A DNA stretch of 33,709 bases from Candidatus Cloacimonadota bacterium (lineage in GTDB: Bacteria; Cloacimonadota; Cloacimonadia; Cloacimonadales; TCS61), in assembly GCA_021734245.1 (NCBI GenBank), contig JAIPJH010000025.1:1-33709 (forward strand), given 5' to 3'. The position numbers and the translations under genes were made by a program. Within the stretch, counting starts at the first letter, position 1. Every line of letters starts with the position of its first letter. This document shows, in pieces, positions 24,491 through 33,016 of this stretch. The notes under the pieces are model-generated. The model saw only the letters and a program-made list of their open reading frames with translations, did no database searches and had not been told where the DNA came from.

Positions 24491-25242
24491 TTTTCATCCA
24501 AGTTATTTTTTAATAATTGTTTTTCTTTTACTCTGGCTTTTGGTTTTGCCGGTGAACCAAGCCAGACTTCTTCTTTCTTTACATCTTTGGAAACTACACT
24601 TCCGCCTGCAACCATGCCGTCTTCTTCGATTGTTTTTCCTGGCAGGATGGTTGCATTCACACCAATTCTGCCGCCTTTTCTTATTGTTACGCCTTTGAAA
24701 TGATTGAAGCGTTCTTTATCTCGCCCCATAAAATTATCATTACTGGTAGCTACAGCAGGAGCTACAAAGCAATAATCTTCGATTGTAGAGTATGCAGTAA
24801 TATAAGCATTTGTCTCAATTTTATTGCGGTTTCCAACCTTACAGAAATTCTCAATCGTTACGTTCCTGCCGATAATATTCAAATCACCGATCTCCACATT
24901 TTCTCGAATGGTTGCCAGATCGGCAATAAGACAATTATTTCCTACTTTTGCCTGACAGTAAATTACAACATTCGCCCCTATCTGGCATAGATCTCCAATT
25001 TCTGCAGGACGCAAATCTTTTTTCACTTTGAAAATGCTGCGAGGAGATGATAGAGGTTTCTTGCCGATGATTGTGTTATCTTCGATACGAACTCCGTTGC
25101 CAATGGTAGTTCCTTCGTAAATTATAACATTATGTCCAATTAAACAATCCTTACCGATCTGGACATTATCCATGATGATGCAGTTAAAACCCCATTTGGA
25201 ATTTCTTCCGATAACTGCTGATTCAGCAATATGCTGGCTCAT
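24487..25242 (-). CDS. Left-handed beta-helix (hexapeptide) acyl/acetyltransferase
   Basis: 251 residues dominated by hexapeptide repeats (IGRNSKWG, VQIGKDCLIGHNVIIYEGTTIGNG, then IGANVVI, VGNNCLI, VEIGDLNIIGRN), the LpxA-type left-handed beta-helix. The C-terminal part has NATILPGKTIEEDGMVAGGSVV and GSPAKP, the signature of WbbJ/NeuD-type sugar O- or N-acetyltransferases using acetyl-CoA, probably as trimers. The neighbouring glycosyltransferase suggests a role in surface polysaccharide or lipid-linked sugar modification; the acceptor is unknown. Start and stop fit the tightly packed minus-strand operon (4-nt overlap with the next gene). Confidence 0.85.
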   Translation of the reverse strand: MSQHIAESAVIGRNSKWGFNCIIMDNVQIGKDCLIGHNVIIYEGTTIGNGVRIEDNTIIGKKPLSSPRSIFKVKKDLRPAEIGDLCQIGANVVIYCQAKVGNNCLIADLATIRENVEIGDLNIIGRNVTIENFCKVGNRNKIETNAYITAYSTIEDYCFVAPAVATSNDNFMGRDKERFNHFKGVTIRKGGRIGVNATILPGKTIEEDGMVAGGSVVSKDVKKEEVWLGSPAKPKARVKEKQLLKNNLDEK

Positions 25243-25288
25243 CTATTCTCCCGATTTACCTTTTTAACTCTCTTACTATCTATTTAAC

Positions 25289-26392
25289 TTAGAAATTAAA
25301 CTCGAAGTCCTTTTCATCTTTAACCGGTTCGCTGTAAGAAATGCTGTCGCCTTCTGCTAAACCTTCGATTATCTCTACCTGCTGGAAATTGTTAATTCCG
25401 GTTTTCACAACAACGCTGTTGGCAATTGTATCGTTTTGCACTTTATAAACAATATCCTGATTATCATCACTGCTGAAAATCGTGCGGATTGGAACGACCA
25501 GAATATCTTTCCTCTGTTCACCAATAATTGTAATATTGGCTGTCATTCCAGGCCTTAATCTCTCATCAACGTTCAATATTTCAATCTCTACAGGAAAAAC
25601 CTTCACATTGTTGTAACTGATTGCCATGGCAGCAATTTTGGTGATCTCTCCCTGGTATTTTTCATACGGATATGCATCCACCTGGATTTCTACTTTCTGA
25701 TTTTTGCTGACTTTAGAAATATCAACTTCATTGATGCGGGAATTTACTACCATTCTTTCTAAGTCTGCTAAAACCACGATAACAGTTCCAGCTGTATAAG
25801 ATCCGGTATTGGAAACAACCATCTCACCTTCTTCCACCGATTTTTGAATAACCGTTCCAGAAGCTGTGGAAATAATTTTTGAAACATTATCTTCTGTTTC
25901 AATTTCCTTTATAATATCGTATTGCTGAATGGCAGATTTGTAGTTTATACGAGCTTCAGCAACCACATCTTTATAGGAATCAAGTTCCTGAGAAGAAATA
26001 AAATTCTGATCAAAAAGCTTTTGTTTATCCTGCAGATCCTTCTCAGCATTTCGCAATCTTAGTTCCGATAACTCTAAAGTACTTTTTACACGTGTTATCA
26101 TTTCTGCCTGGTTGTAGTCCGGTTCAATCTCGGCAATGATATCACCTTTATTTACAAAATCTCCTTCTTCTACGAAGAATTTCGTTATTTTTCCACTGAT
26201 TTTCGATTTGATCTCGATTTCTTTAATTGGTTGGATCTCGCCAGTTTCTTCCAGTTTAACTGTGATCTCACCTTTTTCTACCACGTAAGATTTTACGCTG
26301 CCAGCCTGAGATTTTGCATCTTTCTGAACTGCTACTTTACCGCACCCAAAAATCGTTAACACCACAATTATTATCAAAAATATTTTTTTCAT
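25289..26392 (-). CDS. HlyD/RND-type periplasmic adaptor lipoprotein
   Basis: 367 residues. A lipoprotein signal ends in IFGC (Cys17). Then come the adaptor's biotinyl/lipoyl half-motif (EIEIKSKISGKITKFFVEEG), an alpha-helical hairpin (about residues 100-165, with LELSELRLRNAEKDLQDKQK), the second lipoyl half (GTVIQKSVEEGEMV), a beta-barrel domain and a membrane-proximal domain (RPGMTANITI). This is the MacA/AcrA-type membrane fusion architecture that links an inner-membrane pump to an outer-membrane channel. No pump or TolC-like gene is in the window. It starts 15 nt after an HtrA-type protease gene, which is unusual company and hints at an envelope-stress operon (inference). Confidence 0.88.
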   Translation of the reverse strand: MKKIFLIIIVVLTIFGCGKVAVQKDAKSQAGSVKSYVVEKGEITVKLEETGEIQPIKEIEIKSKISGKITKFFVEEGDFVNKGDIIAEIEPDYNQAEMITRVKSTLELSELRLRNAEKDLQDKQKLFDQNFISSQELDSYKDVVAEARINYKSAIQQYDIIKEIETEDNVSKIISTASGTVIQKSVEEGEMVVSNTGSYTAGTVIVVLADLERMVVNSRINEVDISKVSKNQKVEIQVDAYPYEKYQGEITKIAAMAISYNNVKVFPVEIEILNVDERLRPGMTANITIIGEQRKDILVVPIRTIFSSDDNQDIVYKVQNDTIANSVVVKTGINNFQQVEIIEGLAEGDSISYSEPVKDEKDFEFNF

Positions 26393-26407
26393 TTTAACTC
26401 CAGAATT

Positions 26408-27583
26408 TTATTTATACTCAACTGCATCTATCAAAATATCAATCTCTTTTCCATTTCGAATTGCTATAATTTTAATTTTATCTCCCACTGAAATATCGGT
26501 AACAGAAAGTTCAGCTTCTTCGGTATTCGTGATCTTCTGTCCATTTATGTCGATGATAATATCACCTTTTCGTAATCCAGCCTTATATGACGGTGCTCCT
26601 TCTTCTACAAAATTTACCAGTACACCATCCATTGTATCCAGTTTAAAATGTTGTGCCAGCATCGGGTTTATATCCTGAACTTTAAAACCAAACCAGATAT
26701 CACGAATTTTACCATATTTTATCAATTCCGTGGTAATCTTTTTAACTCTGTCTATTGGAATGGAAAAACCGATTCCAATGCTGCCGCCACTTTCGGAAAG
26801 AATAAATGTATTCAAGCCAATTACTTCGCCGAAAATGTTTACCAGCGGACCACCGCTGTTTCCCTGATTGATAGCTGTATCAGTTTGGATCATGCGGCGA
26901 TAAACTTTACCTTCCTTGTTTTCTGCAAAATCCCGATTTACTGCCGATATAACACCAACCGAAACGCTTGGTTTGCTGTCTTTTATCACAAATCCATACG
27001 GATTGCCTACGGCAATTGCCCATTCTCCAATTATAAGATCGCTGGAAGTTCCCAGTGTTGCAAAGGGAAGATTCTCTCCCTCGATCTTTACCACGGCAAC
27101 ATCATGAACGCTATCTACACCGATAAGTTCTCCATCAAATTGCCTGTCATCGGTCAAGATAACTTTAATTTCGGTAGCTCCTTCCACCACGTGTGCATTG
27201 GTTAGAATGTAACCGTCTTTAGAAAATAAAACACCTGAGCCAAGACTTTTTACATTATAGGGAACATCATTGTAATAACCAAAAAAGAATCCCATTCTTC
27301 TGCGTACAATTTTGGTTTTAATTACATTTACACTAACCACAGCAGGTTCGATAAGTTCAACAGCCTTGGTGATGGAATTTTGACGTGAAACTCTGATCTC
27401 ATCCGCCATTTGCTGTCGTTCTTCAGGACTGCTCTTTTCCGGTTGCTGCTTGGGTTCTTGTTCAAAAAACTCGGTATTCAACTGCTCGGGAACGTAAAGA
27501 TTATCACGCTTTTCAAATTTTGAATAAATAAACAAAGCAATAATTATTATCGCAATTATTAATACAATATCATTCTTTTTCAT
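26408..27583 (-). CDS. HtrA/DegS-like membrane-anchored serine protease with one PDZ domain
   Basis: 391 residues. A single N-terminal transmembrane helix (about 6-20) anchors the protein; there is no signal-peptidase site. The trypsin-like domain shows the full triad His131 (LTNAHVV), Asp161 (HDVAVV) and Ser243 (NQGNSGGPL). One C-terminal PDZ domain (about residues 295-388) includes GAPSYKAGLRKGDIIIDING. One PDZ and a membrane anchor make it DegS/HhoA-like rather than DegP-like. Such proteases handle misfolded envelope proteins or trigger stress responses. It lies 7 nt downstream of the DUF445-like gene and 15 nt upstream of the HlyD-type adaptor. Family call is firm; the physiological role is inferred. 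Confidence 0.93.
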   Translation of the reverse strand: MKKNDIVLIIAIIIIALFIYSKFEKRDNLYVPEQLNTEFFEQEPKQQPEKSSPEERQQMADEIRVSRQNSITKAVELIEPAVVSVNVIKTKIVRRRMGFFFGYYNDVPYNVKSLGSGVLFSKDGYILTNAHVVEGATEIKVILTDDRQFDGELIGVDSVHDVAVVKIEGENLPFATLGTSSDLIIGEWAIAVGNPYGFVIKDSKPSVSVGVISAVNRDFAENKEGKVYRRMIQTDTAINQGNSGGPLVNIFGEVIGLNTFILSESGGSIGIGFSIPIDRVKKITTELIKYGKIRDIWFGFKVQDINPMLAQHFKLDTMDGVLVNFVEEGAPSYKAGLRKGDIIIDINGQKITNTEEAELSVTDISVGDKIKIIAIRNGKEIDILIDAVEYK

Positions 27584-27590
27584 AACTCAC

Positions 27591-28175
27591 CTATTTTACA
27601 ATTAAATAAATTATCACATTCCATAAACCAACCACGAAACCTATAGCTAAAACAACGTACATCACATAGCGATATATGTAGCGTTCGTAATAATGCTTAA
27701 TAATATCCATATCTATTTTCTTATCGATAAGTTCAATGTATTTTTCAACTTCATAATGCTCCATCAGGTAAGGTACAAAACTGCGTAAAAACTGCTTCGT
27801 AAGCTGATATATAATCGATGCAAAAAAGAAACGAATGTTCTCTTTCCATTTGTGTGGTAGAATTTTTATATTTTCGATAGGTTCAAACTTATTCCAGGCT
27901 TTATGGAACATATCATTTTCCCACTTGCTGATGCGGGATTCGGAATCATTATTTCTGGAATCGTTGATGAAATCCTGAACCAATCTGGTTATTCTATGTA
28001 TCAGATAATTCTTGGCTTTATAAGCAAAACCAGGAGTAAGAGGAACTTTCTTTCCATTGGGAAAACGTTTCTCTTTATCTGGGAAAAAAAGAGCCTGTTT
28101 TATAAGATATGTTACCAGAAAACCCGGCAGCATATTCCATAAAATGATAAATACAGGCTTCAAAAATGCCATCAT
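27591..28175 (-). CDS. Membrane protein, short DUF445-like
   Basis: 194 residues with a hydrophobic N-terminal segment (about 4-27) and a C-terminal one (about 170-192). After the first segment, GKKVPLTPGF followed by a helical KAKNYLIHRITRLVQDFI resembles the entry motif of the DUF445 family (KIPFTPGxxPxxR). The C-terminal helix with IGFVVGLWNVII is also in the style of that family. At 194 aa it is much shorter than typical DUF445 proteins, so it is either a compact form or a distant relative. It overlaps the DUF6485 gene by 4 nt (ATGA) and runs into the HtrA-type gene after 7 nt. Confidence 0.7.
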   Translation of the reverse strand: MMAFLKPVFIILWNMLPGFLVTYLIKQALFFPDKEKRFPNGKKVPLTPGFAYKAKNYLIHRITRLVQDFINDSRNNDSESRISKWENDMFHKAWNKFEPIENIKILPHKWKENIRFFFASIIYQLTKQFLRSFVPYLMEHYEVEKYIELIDKKIDMDIIKHYYERYIYRYVMYVVLAIGFVVGLWNVIIYLIVK

Positions 28176-28375
28176 ATTTTGCCTTGATTGAATAGCTCTA
28201 CAAAATGTTTATAAGATCTGTTGAAGGTTTTTTCGGCATCTGCTGGGAAAAAACAGGCAGGAAGTTGGCGCATTTTGCGATGATAATGCAGACATTCGCA
28301 GCAGGTTCCTTTCTTTCCACAAGAATATGTGCAGTTACAATATTCCAGATTTTTTTGTTTATTTTCACAATTCAT
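28172..28375 (-). CDS. DUF6485-type cysteine-rich small protein
   Basis: 67 residues, eight of them Cys in the first half: CNCTYSCGKKGTCCECLHYH, then LPACFFP and a C-terminal helix containing FNRSYKHFVEL. This matches the pattern I know as DUF6485, a small family with a probable metal- or Fe-S-binding cysteine cluster. Function is unknown. A clear gagg lies 5 nt before the ATG. It appears to be the first gene of the minus-strand chain that runs to rlmD, with a 4-nt overlap to the next gene. Confidence 0.75.
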   Translation of the reverse strand: MNCENKQKNLEYCNCTYSCGKKGTCCECLHYHRKMRQLPACFFPADAEKTFNRSYKHFVELFNQGKI

Positions 28376-28647
28376 AATTACCTCATAAATCTAAAGAAAT
28401 CACATATATTCATAATAAATTAATGAATAGAAGTAAAGAAAATTGCAGGGCTTTTTTGTCAATTACTTGTTGCAAGTTTCTGGAGCTGGATTCTTGTTGC
28501 TGGCAAGTCACGGCGTAGCTTTTTTTTTACTTCTCTTGCATCAGCGAAGCCGGATTGCTGGTTGCTGGTTGTCATGGTTGTCATGGTTTTACACTCTGAT
28601 TTCTTAACTCCCACTTCTCATCTTCCCAAAGTCTCAAAGTCTCAAAG
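28376..28647. other. Intergenic region with short tandem repeats
   Basis: No gene. It holds degenerate short direct repeats: gctggttgctggttg (28557-28571), gttgtcatggttgtcatgg (28568-28586), and aaagtctc in about 2.5 copies (28628-28650) running into the last codons of trmL. About 60 AT-rich bases (28376-28440) upstream of the DUF6485 gene probably contain the promoter of that operon, but no clear -35/-10 pair stands out. Confidence 0.45.
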
Positions 28648-29121
28648 TCACTCAAGCTCAAAACCAATCTGTTTCCAGGCTTCATACATTATCACTGCAA
28701 CGCTGTTGGAAAGATTCAAAGAGCGAATTTTATCTGTCATTGGAATTTTGATCGTATTTTGCCAGTGCTTGTGCAGAATCGCTTCTGGAATGCCACGAGA
28801 TTCGGGGCCGAAGATGAAGATATCACCTTTTCTGTAATCAACATCAGTAAACAAATTATCACTTTTGGTGGTGCACCAGAACATTCTTGAGTTAGGATTT
28901 TTGTTCAAAAAAGCTTCCAAATTTTCATGAACTTCATATTTTAATTTGTGCCAGTAATCCAAACCGGCACGTTTTAGATGTTTATCAGTTATCAGAAATT
29001 TCATGGGTTTTATTAGATGCAATTCTGCATTCATGCCAAGGCACAATCTGCCTATGTTTCCTGTATTGCCAGGAATTTCTGGTTCGTACAGCACAATTTT
29101 GAAATTGGTTTTTGCAGCCAT
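28648..29121 (-). CDS. trmL: tRNA (cytidine/uridine-34-2'-O)-methyltransferase
   Basis: A compact SPOUT-class methyltransferase of 157 aa, the normal TrmL length, which 2'-O-methylates the wobble nucleotide of tRNA-Leu CAA and UAA isoacceptors. Visible motifs are motif 1 EPEIPGNTGNIGRLC, the SAM knot segments FIFGPESRGIPE and IPMTDKIRSLNLSNSVAV, and the terminal helix MYEAWKQIG. No RNA-binding extension is present, which separates it from TrmH and RlmB. The start codon shares one base with the stop of the upstream binding-protein gene. It ends a four-gene chain beginning at dnaB. Confidence 0.93.
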   Translation of the reverse strand: MAAKTNFKIVLYEPEIPGNTGNIGRLCLGMNAELHLIKPMKFLITDKHLKRAGLDYWHKLKYEVHENLEAFLNKNPNSRMFWCTTKSDNLFTDVDYRKGDIFIFGPESRGIPEAILHKHWQNTIKIPMTDKIRSLNLSNSVAVIMYEAWKQIGFELE

Positions 29122-30152
29122 TACTTCAGCATTATCGATTCCCAGCGTTTCAGCCAGGCGGAGATGTTTCGATTGATCGAACGATCAGAAAATGTTTTTG
29201 AATAATCTTTTGTAGATTTCGGTAATAATTCATATTTTGGTCCCAATTCAATTTGTTTATTTACAGGATACATCCACATGCGTTTGGGAATGTAAGTTTG
29301 AAAATCTTCTGAAAGAATGAATTCAATGAATTTCTGAGACATTTCCAAATTATGAGTAGAACGATGAATTCCTGCAGTAAGATAATAATTGTAGCTGCCT
29401 TCTGAAGGAATCGTTGTTTTATATTTCTGCGAATTCTCCATGATCTGATGATAAACCGGTGTTGTATTGTAGCCAATTACCAAAGGCGCTTGTGCAGCTA
29501 AAAACATGTTATATGCATCGTCATTATTATCGGCAACTGTGTAGATATTTTCTTTTACACTTCGCCAGAAATGCCCATAGCCATTACTACCGAAAGCTGC
29601 TACCGACCAGATAAGCATTGCTCTTCCCAAACTGGAAGTGCGAGGATTCATTAGAATTATCTTCTCTTTAAAAATACCATCCTGCATTTCTCCAAAGGTC
29701 GAGGGAACTTTTTCTATCTGATAGTTATTGTAAATGAATCCTATCTGACAAAAACTGACAGGTGTTGTTTGAAAAGTTGGATCGATCAAATTTTTTTTTT
29801 CTACAAAGCGTAAGTTCTTTGCTTCGTATGCAATTAAAAGACTATCCTTGTAAATATCAGGATAGACAACATTATCTAAGCCAAAAATAATATCGATGTT
29901 CTGCAAGCTATCAGGAATGTTCTTCAAAGAATCTAATATTGCAAAAACATCGGGAAAAATTTTTGTGTCAACTTCACAATTGAAAATGTTTTCAAATAAT
30001 GGAAACATTTCACTGTAAAAATCCTCATTCAGAAAAATTTCTGTGGCATAAACGTGCAATGTATCTGAATGAAAATCGACAATCTCTTCCTTTTGCCAAA
30101 AGCAACCATAAAAGCATAATCCAATTATAATGAATATTACTGCGTTTCTCAT
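29121..30152 (-). CDS. ThiB-like extracellular solute-binding lipoprotein
   Basis: 343 residues. The N-terminus is a lipoprotein-like signal ending CFYGC, with Cys17 the likely lipidated residue; the lipobox is weak. The body is a periplasmic binding protein of the iron/thiamine type: DTLHVYATEIF, then NPRTSSLGRAMLIWSVAAFG, ENIYTVADNNDDAYNMF, VIGYNTTPVYH and a terminal helix-rich lobe. These stretches parallel ThiB/TbpA (DPRTSSPG...LLW, then a TV..., then SYTTSPAYH). Thiamine or a phosphate ester is therefore plausible but not certain. No ThiPQ-type permease or ATPase is adjacent; instead it overlaps a MlaE-type permease gene by 4 nt. No TPP riboswitch can lie between them. Confidence 0.82.
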   Translation of the reverse strand: MRNAVIFIIIGLCFYGCFWQKEEIVDFHSDTLHVYATEIFLNEDFYSEMFPLFENIFNCEVDTKIFPDVFAILDSLKNIPDSLQNIDIIFGLDNVVYPDIYKDSLLIAYEAKNLRFVEKKNLIDPTFQTTPVSFCQIGFIYNNYQIEKVPSTFGEMQDGIFKEKIILMNPRTSSLGRAMLIWSVAAFGSNGYGHFWRSVKENIYTVADNNDDAYNMFLAAQAPLVIGYNTTPVYHQIMENSQKYKTTIPSEGSYNYYLTAGIHRSTHNLEMSQKFIEFILSEDFQTYIPKRMWMYPVNKQIELGPKYELLPKSTKDYSKTFSDRSINRNISAWLKRWESIMLK

Positions 30153-30901
30153 ACCATTCCTCCGAACAAAATCGAGGCCACAATAAAATCCATTATCAAT
30201 ATGCAGATAGCTGAATATACAACCGTTAAAGTGGCAACTTTTCCAACTCCCTCTGCCCCGCCAGAAGCTTTACTTCCTGTAAAACAGCCGATACTGGTAA
30301 TGATCAAACCAAAAAATACAGATTTAACCAAACCTCCCCAGAGATCGGATGGCAGGAAGAAATCACGCATATTGGAAAAAAAACTAAATGCATTTACCTG
30401 GTATTTTCCCACAGAAAGCAGAAAAGCTGCAAAGATACCTACGAAATTTGAAAATATCGTCAGGATCGGAAACATTAAAATTCCTGCCAGAATTCGCGGC
30501 ATGTAAATATAATCGATAGGATCGATAGCCATTGTTTTGAGTGCATCCAGTTGTTCACTCACTTTCATCGTTCCTATTTCGGCTGCAATGGAAGCTCCAA
30601 CTTTTCCGGTTAGAACTAATCCCGTAAGAACTGGAGCTAATTCTATCATGGTAGACTTTCCCACCAGAACACCAATCAGATTTTCTGGAATATATCCGCT
30701 GGTTTGATAGGAAGCTTGAACGGAAGTTACTAAACCTGTAAAACCGGAGGTGATGGAAATCAGCAGGAGCGAATCAAAACCGATTCGTTTCATTTGAATG
30801 GTAATCTCAGGTAAACGTTTCTTGATCTTAGTCAGATGCAGAAAAACCGCTATCTGGAATCTTACGTATTCGCCAAAGATCGTTATAAGATTTTTAATCA
30901 T
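30149..30901 (-). CDS. mlaE: MlaE/YrbE-type ABC transporter permease
   Basis: A 250-residue inner-membrane permease of the MlaE family, which in the Mla/MCE systems moves phospholipids or other lipids between the two membranes. Family features are an amphipathic N-terminus and IGFDSLLLISITSGFTGLV, then ELAPVLTGLVLTGKVGASIAAEIGTM (the conserved family core), VSEQLDALKTMAIDPIDYIYMPR, and hydrophobic segments to the end. Partners MlaF (ATPase) and MlaD (MCE protein), normally next to mlaE, are absent within the window. It overlaps dnaB upstream (8 nt) and the ThiB-like gene downstream (4 nt). Family call is firm; the true partners are unknown. Confidence 0.93.
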   Translation of the reverse strand: MIKNLITIFGEYVRFQIAVFLHLTKIKKRLPEITIQMKRIGFDSLLLISITSGFTGLVTSVQASYQTSGYIPENLIGVLVGKSTMIELAPVLTGLVLTGKVGASIAAEIGTMKVSEQLDALKTMAIDPIDYIYMPRILAGILMFPILTIFSNFVGIFAAFLLSVGKYQVNAFSFFSNMRDFFLPSDLWGGLVKSVFFGLIITSIGCFTGSKASGGAEGVGKVATLTVVYSAICILIMDFIVASILFGGMV

Positions 30902-32231
30902 ATTGATTTAAATCTCGGAAGGCAGTAAATGGCGCATCAAATTTCATCTCAATTTTTCCGATTGCACCATGACGATTTTTTCCTATGATTACTTCTGCAA
31001 TGCCAGGGAATTCAGTATCTTCGTTGTATACTTCATCACGATAGATGAACATCACAATATCAGCATCCTGCTCTATTGCTCCCGATTCACGGAGGTCAGA
31101 AAGTTTGGGACGTTTATCATCTCTGTTTTCCAATCCGCGATTTAGCTGTGAAAGTGCAATAATTGGAATGTTTATCTCTTTTGCCAGAACTTTTAGATTT
31201 CTTGATATCTCAGAAATTTCCTGCTGACGATTTTCTCTGTTTCTTTTGCTGCTCATCAGTTGGAGATAGTCAATTATAATAAGATCCAGGCCTTTTATTT
31301 CTGCTTGTAAACGTCGGGTTTTGGCACGAATATCCAAAATAGTATTGGAACCGCTGTCATCTATATAAATACTTTTCTCTGCCAAAACCTCTGCTGCTCC
31401 GGCGATTCGCAGAAGTTTCTTCTCGTTCATGCCATAGCCTTTCAGCATGTTTTCCATTTCCACTTCCGAAGCTGAACTCAGAATTCTCATCAATAATTCT
31501 TCCGCTTCCATCTCCATTGTGTAGATCCCAACTTTTTTATCGTATCGAACAGCTGTATTGGATGCGATATTCAGAGCCAACGAAGTTTTTCCCATGGCAG
31601 GCCTGGCAGCAAGTACGATCAGCTGACCAGGACGAAAACCACCAATTTTTCGATCCAATTCCAGAAAACCGGAAGGAACACCATGCACATTTTTCTTGGT
31701 CGTGGCTGTTTCTTCTATATTTTTAATGGTTCCGGGAATTACTTTGGCAATGCTTTGGAAGGCTTTTCTATTTGGTCTTTCGGCGATCTTAAAGATCATC
31801 TGCTCTGCATCATCGACTATGTCTTCTACAGGTGCGTCGGAGTTGTAACTTATCTCGATGATCTTATTGGAAGCAGATATCAATTGCCTTAAGAGAGCTT
31901 TTTCTAAAACTATATTAATATGGAATTCGGCGTTTGCACCACTTAAAACCACATCCGAAAGCTCATTGATAAAAGATTCTCCTCCAACCTTTTCCAATTC
32001 ACTATTTGTTTTTAAATGATCGATAAGAGTAATAATATCGATCTCGGTATTCTGTTCGAATAATTCTGTTATATTTCGAAAAATGATCTCATGAGATTTT
32101 CGGTAAAAATGTTCCGGATCCAGATTTTCGATTGCTTTTGCTACTACGAAATTATCTATCATCATGGCAGAAAGTACCGCTGCTTCTGCATTTATATCGT
32201 TTGGTAGTTGCCTTTCTGTGCGACTTGCCAT
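30894..32231 (-). CDS. dnaB: Replicative DNA helicase
   Basis: The hexameric 5'-3' helicase of the replication fork. N-terminal domain (NDINAEAAVLSAMMIDN, then DHFYR-like DPEHFYRKSHEIIF) binds primase. The RecA-like C-terminal domain has Walker A ARPAMGKTS, Walker B LIIIDYLQLM, and the DnaB motif DLRESGAIEQDADIVMFI with the Arg-finger region IIGKNRHGAIG. Length ~445 aa is normal and no intein is present. I prefer the ATG at 32231 (MASRTERQLP) with ggggatgg upstream; the frame remains open to a TTG at 32246. It heads the dnaB > mlaE > ThiB-like > trmL chain. Confidence 0.95.
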   Translation of the reverse strand: MASRTERQLPNDINAEAAVLSAMMIDNFVVAKAIENLDPEHFYRKSHEIIFRNITELFEQNTEIDIITLIDHLKTNSELEKVGGESFINELSDVVLSGANAEFHINIVLEKALLRQLISASNKIIEISYNSDAPVEDIVDDAEQMIFKIAERPNRKAFQSIAKVIPGTIKNIEETATTKKNVHGVPSGFLELDRKIGGFRPGQLIVLAARPAMGKTSLALNIASNTAVRYDKKVGIYTMEMEAEELLMRILSSASEVEMENMLKGYGMNEKKLLRIAGAAEVLAEKSIYIDDSGSNTILDIRAKTRRLQAEIKGLDLIIIDYLQLMSSKRNRENRQQEISEISRNLKVLAKEINIPIIALSQLNRGLENRDDKRPKLSDLRESGAIEQDADIVMFIYRDEVYNEDTEFPGIAEVIIGKNRHGAIGKIEMKFDAPFTAFRDLNQYD

Positions 32232-32935
32232 ATTAACCATCCCCAATATTTTTTAGAATATTCACTTTTAAAAACAGAGTTTATTTTTGCAACAAAAAAT
32301 AAAAAAAGTTGTTATTATATTGATTTACAAGATGTAAAAAAAAGTTTAAATAGCTCCGTGATTTATCTCGGGGTGATAATTTTTGAAAACAAAAACGGGC
32401 TTCAGCCCAAATGGAGGGTTAAAATTTAATTTTTTTTTATTTTTTCTTCCACGAGCTAAAGCACGTGGCAATTCAAAATCGTGGACTGGACTTCAGAACA
32501 CAAAGATTAGATTCGTTCTCAACACCAATCTCGCTTTGCTCTTCCAAACTCGAGCTCGAAAAAGAGCTTTCCGACAGCTTCTGTAAGAATCTGCGAAAGA
32601 AGCTGTCGGAAAGGGATGCAGAACCATTGCGGAGGTCTAACGACCATCCGCAAGGTATCGAGGTTGGTTCAATCGTCTCGATTGAACTTATTGTTTTTAC
32701 TGATCGTCCACGATCAGATATGTGGAATTTTCAAGACGAAAAAATTGTAAATGCTCAGACTCCACGAGACGTGAAGCCCAACAAGTAATCCGTGTTCATC
32801 AGCGGCAAAAGAGATCCTTCATACCTGTGTCGGCGAAGTTACACGAAGCCGTAAGAACAACGAATTTAACTCACCTCATACCGAAAGTATTCGAAGCACC
32901 ATTCTCAAAAGAGGATATTTTTTTTTGCTGTAAGA

Positions 32936-32988
32936 AACCTTGAAAAGGTTTATTAAAAAGTATCATCCTCGTAAACCTTTTCAAGGTT
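32936..32988. repeat. Composite palindromic repeat, locus 3 (hairpin B only)
   Basis: The best-preserved copy of the family seen after gpmI and ileS: 17-bp perfect arms aaccttgaaaaggttta (32936-32952) / taaaccttttcaaggtt (32972-32988). Hairpin A is absent here. On the minus strand it lies just past the terminator of icd. Confidence 0.85.
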
Positions 32989-32991
32989 AAC

Positions 32992-33016
32992 AAAAAAAAA
33001 CCCCGAAACTCGAGGG
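32992..33016 (-). terminator. Intrinsic terminator downstream of icd
   Basis: On the minus strand a 6-bp stem cctcga / tcgggg (one T-G pair) with a gtt loop, formed within 33001-33016, is followed by nine T residues (complement of the a-run 32992-33000). It sits about 90 nt after the isocitrate dehydrogenase stop. Confidence 0.65.

Noticed and set aside
32208-32943. Several short plus-strand open frames (60-107 codons) between dnaB and icd
   Set aside because: They translate through hairpin repeats, lack ribosome binding sites, and show no protein-like composition or family match.
32397-32988. CRISPR array
   Set aside because: The hairpins differ from each other in sequence and spacing; there are no identical direct repeats with unique spacers, and no cas genes.
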